From NCBI GenBank assembly GCA_003520545.1, contig DOUP01000280.1:1-10009 (forward strand): a stretch of DNA of 10,009 nucleotides. The letters run 5' to 3'. The translations under genes and the position numbers were made by a program. This DNA is from Maritimibacter sp. (lineage in GTDB: Bacteria > Pseudomonadota > Alphaproteobacteria > Rhodobacterales > Rhodobacteraceae). Under the pieces are notes generated by a model. It worked only from the letters and a program-made list of their open reading frames with translations, was not told where the DNA came from and searched no databases. Positions within the stretch are counted from its first letter, which is position 1, and each line of letters opens with the position of its first letter. Below, piece by piece: positions 6,636 to 10,009 of this stretch.

Positions 6636-8003
6636 TCACGGTATAAGCCTTTGAACAAGACGGACCACGCGCTTAACGTTGTTATTCTCGAACAATTTCG
6701 GCGCGAAAAAGTTCCCTGCGGCACGTTTGGAAATTTCGCCACGCGTCGGATAGGGAAGCACCATGCCGGATATATCCGAAAGCTTCAGTCCCTTTGATAT
6801 GGCGAGCGACCACGGTGCAATCAACTCCCCGGCGTCAGCGCCCACCAAAGTTGCCCCGATGGGTCTGCCCTTCAGCGCGATTACCTTGAGAAACCCTCGC
6901 GTATCGCCGCTGGCAATAGCCCGGTCATTTCCCGAGAAATCGGCGCGCAGCACGTCGATCTGGCCGCCATGGACGGTGCGGGCCTGGTCTTCGGTCAGGC
7001 CGACCTGGGCAAGCTCTGGATCGGTGTAGGTGCACCACGGGATGTGGTCGGTCCGTGCCTTGGCGGGCAGGCGCAGAACGGTGGGCCGGATCACAACGCC
7101 GCCTTGGTAGCCCGCGACATGGGTGAATTGCAGACCGCCCGTCACATCGCCCAGCGCATAAATGCGACGATTGGAGGTGCGCAGGCGGGAGTTGACCGTG
7201 ATGGCGCGTCCATCCGTCTCGACCCCGGCCGCGTCCAGCCCCATGTCGTCGATGTTTGCTTTCCGTCCCACGGCAACGAGCAGGTGCGACCCGGTGAAGT
7301 TCGCCCCGTTTTTCGTGGTGACTTCGATCACACCCTCGGTTTTGCGCACGCGGACCGCTTGGGCGTCCTCGACAATCTCGATACCTCGCCCCCGCAGATC
7401 TTCGAGCACAAGGGCCGCGGCCTCCGGATCGTCCTTGCCGAGCGCCTTCGCCCCTTCCAGAACGGTGACCTTGCAGCCCAGCAGGTGGTGAGCGAGCGCC
7501 ATTTCAAGCCCAATCGGGCCGCCCCCAATGACAAGGAGGTGGTCCGGTTTCTCGGCCAGGTCGAAAATGGTTTCGTTGGTCAGATAGGCGACATCCGCAA
7601 GCCCCGGCACATCAGGAACGAAGGGGCGCGAGCCTGTGGCGATCACGAAGCGTTTCGCCCGCACGGTGGTGCCGCCCGCGACCAGGTCTCGCGAGCCGGT
7701 AAACCGGGCATGGTCGCGGATCACCGTGCAGCCCAACCCTTCGAACCGCTCCTGGCTGTCGTGCGGTTCGATGGTGGCGATGGCGGATTTGACGTGAGCG
7801 TGGGCTGCGCCCCAGTCCATGCCGGACTGGCCAGCGTGCAAGAGCGCCTTCGACGGGACGCACCCGGTGTTGAGACAGTCGCCCCCCATCTCGCCCTTCT
7901 CGATGAGCACCACCTTGGCCCCCATCTGGACGGCACCGGAGGCGACCGACAGGCCGCCCGAGCCTGCGCCGATAACGCATATGTCTGTCTTGATCACGCT
8001 CAT
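6636..8003 (-). CDS. Mercuric-reductase-like flavoprotein disulfide oxidoreductase
   Basis: A 455-residue FAD enzyme of the lipoamide dehydrogenase/MerA/glutathione reductase superfamily. It has the FAD-binding GAGSGG (12-17), the redox-active disulfide CLNTGC (C43, C48), a second Rossmann motif GGGPIGLE (160-167), the FAD motif YALGD (282-286) and a C-terminal dimer domain. The catalytic His-Pro of lipoamide dehydrogenase reads Tyr-Pro (PYPTRGE, 417-423). There is no N-terminal metal-binding domain and no C-terminal Cys pair, so it is neither a true Lpd nor a true MerA, and its substrate is unknown. The ATG at 8001-8003 is the start: AAGGAG lies 8 nt upstream and its ATGA overlaps the VTT stop codon. 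Pairing of this enzyme class with VTT proteins is common in bacteria. A link to membrane thiol or metal homeostasis is a guess. Confidence 0.88.
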   Translation of the reverse strand: MSVIKTDICVIGAGSGGLSVASGAVQMGAKVVLIEKGEMGGDCLNTGCVPSKALLHAGQSGMDWGAAHAHVKSAIATIEPHDSQERFEGLGCTVIRDHARFTGSRDLVAGGTTVRAKRFVIATGSRPFVPDVPGLADVAYLTNETIFDLAEKPDHLLVIGGGPIGLEMALAHHLLGCKVTVLEGAKALGKDDPEAAALVLEDLRGRGIEIVEDAQAVRVRKTEGVIEVTTKNGANFTGSHLLVAVGRKANIDDMGLDAAGVETDGRAITVNSRLRTSNRRIYALGDVTGGLQFTHVAGYQGGVVIRPTVLRLPAKARTDHIPWCTYTDPELAQVGLTEDQARTVHGGQIDVLRADFSGNDRAIASGDTRGFLKVIALKGRPIGATLVGADAGELIAPWSLAISKGLKLSDISGMVLPYPTRGEISKRAAGNFFAPKLFENNNVKRVVRLVQRLIP

Positions 8004-8707
8004 ACCACGCGCTCCTTTCTGACCGTTCGAATGATGATCGGCAGCACGGCCAAGGCGCACAACCCGAGGATCGGTCCCAATACATACGGTTCAAAGATCA
8101 CCCCCAGATCGGGCGCTTCGCCGCGCGCGAAGACCTCGCCCAGTCCAGCCCCGACTGATGTGTAGATCAGCGCGCCCGGAATGATGCCCAGTCCCGTGGT
8201 TACGACGAACCGATAGGCCGGCACGTTGAGGAGCGCGGGAAGGACGTTGGCGACAAAAAACGGCACGGCAGGTAGAAGGCGCATGAGAAACAGGACCGAC
8301 CATTGGTTTCGGTCGATACCCTTCTTCAGCTTGGCGATCCGGCCTTCGCTGGCATCCATCCGGGCCGCGAGCCGCTCGCCCAGCCCGTGTTTCGCGGCAA
8401 GGAAGATAATGGTGGCCCCGACCGTGGCACCGAGCAGGTTGAAGAGGACGCCGGGAAACAGACCAAACAGAAAACCCCCGGTCAACGTGGCGATGGTCGC
8501 CCCGGGGAGCGAAAAGCCGACGATAGAGATATAGGCAGCGACAAAAATTGCGGCCGCGAGCGGGTAATTCGCGTCACGGTACGCCAGGAGTGCCTCGCGA
8601 TTCTCCGCCAGTGCGTCGAACGTCAGCTGGTCGCGCAGGAACACGAACCCGAGCACCGCGAAGAAGAGGATCGCGATCAGCGGCCCGAGCCGTTTCAACC
8701 TGTCCAT
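8000..8707 (-). CDS. TVP38/TMEM64 (VTT domain) membrane protein
   Basis: A 235-residue polytopic inner-membrane protein of the VTT/DedA-like superfamily, some members of which act in lipid scrambling or in envelope and ion homeostasis. TM segments lie near residues 8-24, 48-67, 71-105 (two re-entrant or short helices), 137-160, 167-190 and 204-227. The VTT signatures are FSLPGATIATLTGGFLFG (65-82), then GATVGATIIF (93-102) and MRLLPAVPFFVANVLPAL (142-159), with the conserved Arg143 and prolines. The start is the ATG at 8705-8707, with AAAGGA upstream; a longer frame to 8857 has no signal and overlaps the rpmH promoter. It is first in an operon with the flavoprotein (ATGA overlap) and the sensor kinase. 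The transported species is not known. Confidence 0.88.
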   Translation of the reverse strand: MDRLKRLGPLIAILFFAVLGFVFLRDQLTFDALAENREALLAYRDANYPLAAAIFVAAYISIVGFSLPGATIATLTGGFLFGLFPGVLFNLLGATVGATIIFLAAKHGLGERLAARMDASEGRIAKLKKGIDRNQWSVLFLMRLLPAVPFFVANVLPALLNVPAYRFVVTTGLGIIPGALIYTSVGAGLGEVFARGEAPDLGVIFEPYVLGPILGLCALAVLPIIIRTVRKERVV

Positions 8708-8792
8708 GTGGCATCCTTTCGTGATCGTGCGGGAACCATGACGGAGCGCTCCCCGGCCCGCCACCCCTTTCACGGCGGGTTGATGACACCGG

Positions 8793-8818
8793 CCTGATTG
8801 TTTCAAAGGACGATCAGG
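8793..8818. other. Dyad between the divergent VTT and rpmH units
   Basis: CCTGATTG (8793-8800) pairs with CGATCAGG (8811-8818) with one T-G wobble around a 10-nt loop. It lies 24 bp upstream of the rpmH -35 and in the leader or promoter zone of the VTT operon, so it may be an operator. Nothing else in the divergent spacer (8708-8841) is convincing. Confidence 0.3.
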
Positions 8819-8841
8819 GGCAAAAAACCGCAAATGCCCGT

Positions 8842-8870
8842 TTGACTTGGGCCCCAAGCCCCCCTATAGA
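8842..8870 (+). promoter_or_regulatory. Sigma-70 promoter of rpmH
   Basis: TTGACT at 8842-8847 and TATAGA at 8865-8870 are separated by exactly 17 nt, close to the housekeeping consensus. Transcription would begin near 8877, leaving about 105 nt of leader before rpmH. A strong promoter is expected for a ribosomal protein gene. Confidence 0.85.
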
Positions 8871-8891
8871 CCGGGCTTCAACGGATTTCGC

Positions 8892-8944
8892 CCCGATTCC
8901 ATCGGGTTTCAGGGCATGTGTCGCAAGACACGCAAACATGTGTC
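8892..8944 (+). promoter_or_regulatory. Structured rpmH leader with mutually exclusive hairpins
   Basis: CCCGAT (8892-8897) pairs with ATCGGG (8901-8906) around a 3-nt loop. Downstream, GACAC (8927-8931) can pair either with GTGTC at 8918-8922 (GCAA tetraloop) or with GTGTC at 8940-8944. The alternatives arise from a 10-nt direct repeat, CATGTGTCGC, at 8915-8924 and 8937-8946. The layout resembles a small RNA switch or attenuating leader. Function is inferred; I know no named element matching it. Confidence 0.4.
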
Positions 8945-8982
8945 GCCGGGCACAAACGCAACAAACTGGACGGAGACGGGCG

Positions 8983-9117
8983 ATGAAACGCACCTACCAA
9001 CCTTCGAACCTGGTTCGCAAGCGCCGCCACGGCTTCCGTGCGCGCATGGCAACCAAAGCTGGCCGCAAGATCCTGAACGCGCGTCGCGCCAAGGGCCGCA
9101 AGTCGCTGAGCGCGTAA
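8983..9117 (+). CDS. rpmH: 50S ribosomal protein L34
   Basis: A 44-residue, highly basic protein of the large ribosomal subunit that binds 23S rRNA. It begins MKRTYQPSNLVRKRRHGFRA and ends KGRKSLSA, the canonical L34 pattern at its normal length. GGAG at 8972-8975 lies 7 nt before the ATG. An in-frame ATG at 8938 would add 15 residues not found in L34 and is ignored. It is first in the conserved rpmH-rnpA-yidD order. A strong promoter lies upstream and a terminator-like hairpin starts 28 nt after the stop codon. Both fit much higher expression of L34 than of RnpA. Confidence 0.99.
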   Translation: MKRTYQPSNLVRKRRHGFRARMATKAGRKILNARRAKGRKSLSA

Positions 9118-9144
9118 GCGCCGGTTACAGGCTGATCGAATGAC

Positions 9145-9213
9145 ACCGCCGGAGGCGCCCGTGACCGACCCCAAGGTCGAAACCACGGATACGCCTCCGG
9201 CGGTTTCTCTTTT
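9145..9213 (+). promoter_or_regulatory. Terminator-like hairpin enclosing the rnpA ribosome-binding site
   Basis: Bases 9145-9157 and 9192-9204 form a perfect 13-bp inverted repeat (left arm ACCGCCGGAGGCG), followed by TTTCTCTTTT at 9204-9213. The enclosed bases also pair: 9159-9163 with 9184-9188, and 9166-9170 with 9175-9179 around a CCAA loop. The segment thus folds as one long stem-loop. The GGAGG at 9151-9155 is in the outer stem and the GTG start at 9161 is in the middle stem. It could end part of the transcription after rpmH and also hide the rnpA start from ribosomes. The structure is visible; the function is inferred. Confidence 0.65.
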
Positions 9214-9556
9214 GCAGACACTCAAGAAGCGGTCAGACTTTCTGGCCTGCGCCCGGGCGCGCAAGGCCCCGATGCCCGGCTTTTTGTTACAAGGCCGGGC
9301 GCGCATGGACGACGATCCCGCGGTGCGCGTCGGCTTCACCGCGTCCAAGAAGATCGGCAATGCGGTCGCGCGCAACCGCGCCAAACGGCGGATGCGGGCC
9401 TTGGCACGGGCGGTCATCGCGACACAGGGCAGGCCCGGTTGGGATTACGTCCTTGTCGCGCGGCCCGTCGAAACCGTCAGCCGTGATTTCGCGAACATGA
9501 CCGCCGACCTCGCCAAAGCGCTGGCCCGCGTCCACACGCCGCCTTCCCGAAAATGA
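9161..9556 (+). CDS. rnpA: Ribonuclease P protein component
   Basis: The protein subunit of RNase P, which with the catalytic RNA trims 5' leaders from tRNA precursors. With the GTG start at 9161 it has 131 residues. The basic RNR signature is FTASKKIGNAVARNRAKRRMR at 59-79 (Arg71-Asn72-Arg73), and the core from LQTLKKRSDFL to the C-terminal helix is complete. The GTG is preferred because GGAGG at 9151-9155 lies 5 nt upstream. An ATG at 9140 would add seven residues but has no clear Shine-Dalgarno. The N-terminal 18 residues are a variable extension. The start lies inside a long stem-loop, so translation may depend on unfolding or on coupling with rpmH. The stop codon overlaps the ATG of a mini-ORF. 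Confidence 0.93.
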   Translation: MTDPKVETTDTPPAVSLLQTLKKRSDFLACARARKAPMPGFLLQGRARMDDDPAVRVGFTASKKIGNAVARNRAKRRMRALARAVIATQGRPGWDYVLVARPVETVSRDFANMTADLAKALARVHTPPSRK

Positions 9557-9582
9557 GCGGCGCTCCTATATCTCTCTCATGA
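9553..9582 (+). other. 9-codon mini-ORF coupling rnpA to yidD
   Basis: ATG at 9553-9555 overlaps the rnpA stop TGA (9554-9556). The frame reads MSGAPISLS and stops at TGA 9580-9582, which overlaps the yidD ATG (9579-9581). Both junctions are ATGA. As yidD has no Shine-Dalgarno, a ribosome could reinitiate twice and so reach it. The peptide itself is unlikely to matter. Chance is possible for so short a frame. Confidence 0.35.
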
Positions 9583-9824
9583 CGCCCCTCGCCCATATCG
9601 TCGCCCTGCCCGTCCGGGCCTATCGTGTGTTGCTCAGCCCCTGGGTCGGCCATTCCTGCCGGTATCAACCGACCTGCTCGGCCTATGCTCTGGAAGCCCT
9701 GGAGAAGCACGGGGCGATCAAGGGGTCATGGCTGGCCGCCCGACGGATCGGGCGCTGCCACCCCTTGGGAAGCTCCGGCTTCGACCCGGTGCCGGACCCG
9801 AAACGCCCGCACAAGGACGAGTGA
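9579..9824 (+). CDS. yidD: Membrane protein insertion efficiency factor YidD
   Basis: An 81-residue inner-membrane-associated protein that assists YidC-dependent membrane insertion. The family signature is complete: SPWVGHSCRYQPTCSAYALEALEKHG (20-45), then GSWLAARRIGRCHPL and GFDPVP. The three conserved cysteines are C27, C33 and C60. An N-terminal amphipathic helix (about 1-18) fits peripheral membrane attachment. The ATG at 9579 has no Shine-Dalgarno, and its likely translation is by reinitiation through the mini-ORF. In many relatives yidC follows closely; here a sulfotransferase-like gene comes next. Confidence 0.96.
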   Translation: MTPLAHIVALPVRAYRVLLSPWVGHSCRYQPTCSAYALEALEKHGAIKGSWLAARRIGRCHPLGSSGFDPVPDPKRPHKDE

Positions 9825-9854
9825 GCCAGCATCGGACACCGGGACATTCCCGCT

Positions 9855-9882
9855 TTGCGCTGCACCCCTCAGCCGCTACAAC
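9855..9882 (+). promoter_or_regulatory. Weak candidate promoter for the sulfotransferase gene
   Basis: TTGCGC (9855-9860) and TACAAC (9877-9882) are spaced by 16 nt, upstream of the ATG at 9909. The match is modest, and no terminator separates this gene from yidD, so co-transcription is equally possible. Confidence 0.3.
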
Positions 9883-9908
9883 AAGGCAGAGCAGCATCAG
9901 AGGCGCGA

Positions 9909-10009
9909 ATGGCCCGGAAATTCCTTTTCCCCCTGACCACTGGCCGGTCCGGCACTGTCTTTCTCAACGAGCTCTTGAAGCTCAACTGGGAGGGCGCCGA
10001 GGTTCACCA
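9909..10009 (+). CDS. Probable P-loop sulfotransferase, N-terminal part (3' end outside window)
   Basis: Thirty-three complete codons are visible, beginning MARKFLFPLTTGRSGTVFLN. TTGRSGT at 10-16 has the position and sequence of the 5'-phosphosulfate-binding loop (TGRSGT) of PAPS-dependent sulfotransferases, here within ten residues of the start as in the bacterial family. GAGG upstream of the ATG serves as Shine-Dalgarno. Acceptor substrate and full length cannot be seen. It follows yidD by 84 nt. A different P-loop enzyme is possible, but the Arg-Ser-Gly-Thr loop favours sulfotransferase. Confidence 0.7.
   Translation, partial: MARKFLFPLTTGRSGTVFLNELLKLNWEGAEVH

Noticed and set aside
6636..8003. 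True mercuric reductase (merA) or lipoamide dehydrogenase (lpd)
   Set aside because: No metal-binding N-terminal domain, no C-terminal cysteine pair, no other mer genes, and the Lpd catalytic His is replaced by Tyr.
6969..8165. 398-codon open frame on the + strand opposite the flavoprotein
   Set aside because: No family resemblance. It covers the antisense of a clear FAD disulfide oxidoreductase and runs into the VTT gene.
8708..8857. N-terminal extension of the VTT protein to 8857
   Set aside because: It would run over the rpmH promoter and has no ribosome-binding site; ATG 8705-8707 has one.
1..10009. CRISPR array, toxin-antitoxin, defence or complete mobile element
   Set aside because: No regularly spaced repeats, transposase, integrase or defence domains were seen on either strand.

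Overview
The window looks like chromosomal DNA of a marine-type alphaproteobacterium, most likely Rhodobacteraceae (Roseobacter group). The genes are about 60-70% G+C. The order rpmH-rnpA-yidD and the style of the cytochrome b561, DUF2271 and ApbE proteins fit that group. This placement rests on remembered family resemblance, not on a search.

Left part, + strand (1-4614): a periplasmic redox and flavin module. It opens with the C-terminal end of a diheme cytochrome b561, closed by a strong intrinsic terminator. A second unit then encodes a small secreted PepSY protein, a secreted DUF2271 protein carrying a consensus flavinylation motif, a 735-residue fusion of a four-helix PepSY membrane part with a CysJ-like NADPH/FAD/FMN reductase, and an ApbE FMN transferase. 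The simplest model is that NADPH electrons pass through FAD and FMN in the cytoplasmic part of the fusion and through two bis-His haems in its membrane part. From there they would reach PepSY or FMN-DUF2271 carriers in the periplasm. ApbE would attach the FMN. It has no signal peptide, which does not fit a Sec-exported substrate. A tandem 10-nt repeat ahead of the unit looks like an OmpR/PhoB-type response-regulator site.

Middle (4615-5199): about 450 bp without a convincing gene, about 50% G+C over most of its length, lies downstream of the 3' end of a tRNA-Arg(ACG) gene. The tRNA has its own plausible sigma-70 promoter.

Right-middle, - strand (8707 down to 5197): a compact three-gene operon made of a VTT/TVP38 membrane protein, a mercuric-reductase-like flavoprotein disulfide oxidoreductase (4-bp overlap) and a sensor histidine kinase (17-nt gap). 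No response regulator is in view.

Right end, + strand (8842-10009): rpmH with a near-consensus promoter and a structured leader, rnpA, yidD, and the first 33 codons of a probable sulfotransferase. The rpmH-rnpA junction holds a 13-bp perfect inverted repeat followed by a T-rich tract. It buries the best Shine-Dalgarno sequence and GTG start of rnpA. A 9-codon mini-ORF joins rnpA to yidD through two ATGA stop/start overlaps.

The window contains no CRISPR array, complete mobile element or recognisable defence system. Its most unusual signals are the RNA structures in the rpmH-rnpA-yidD unit and the odd features of the flavinylation module.
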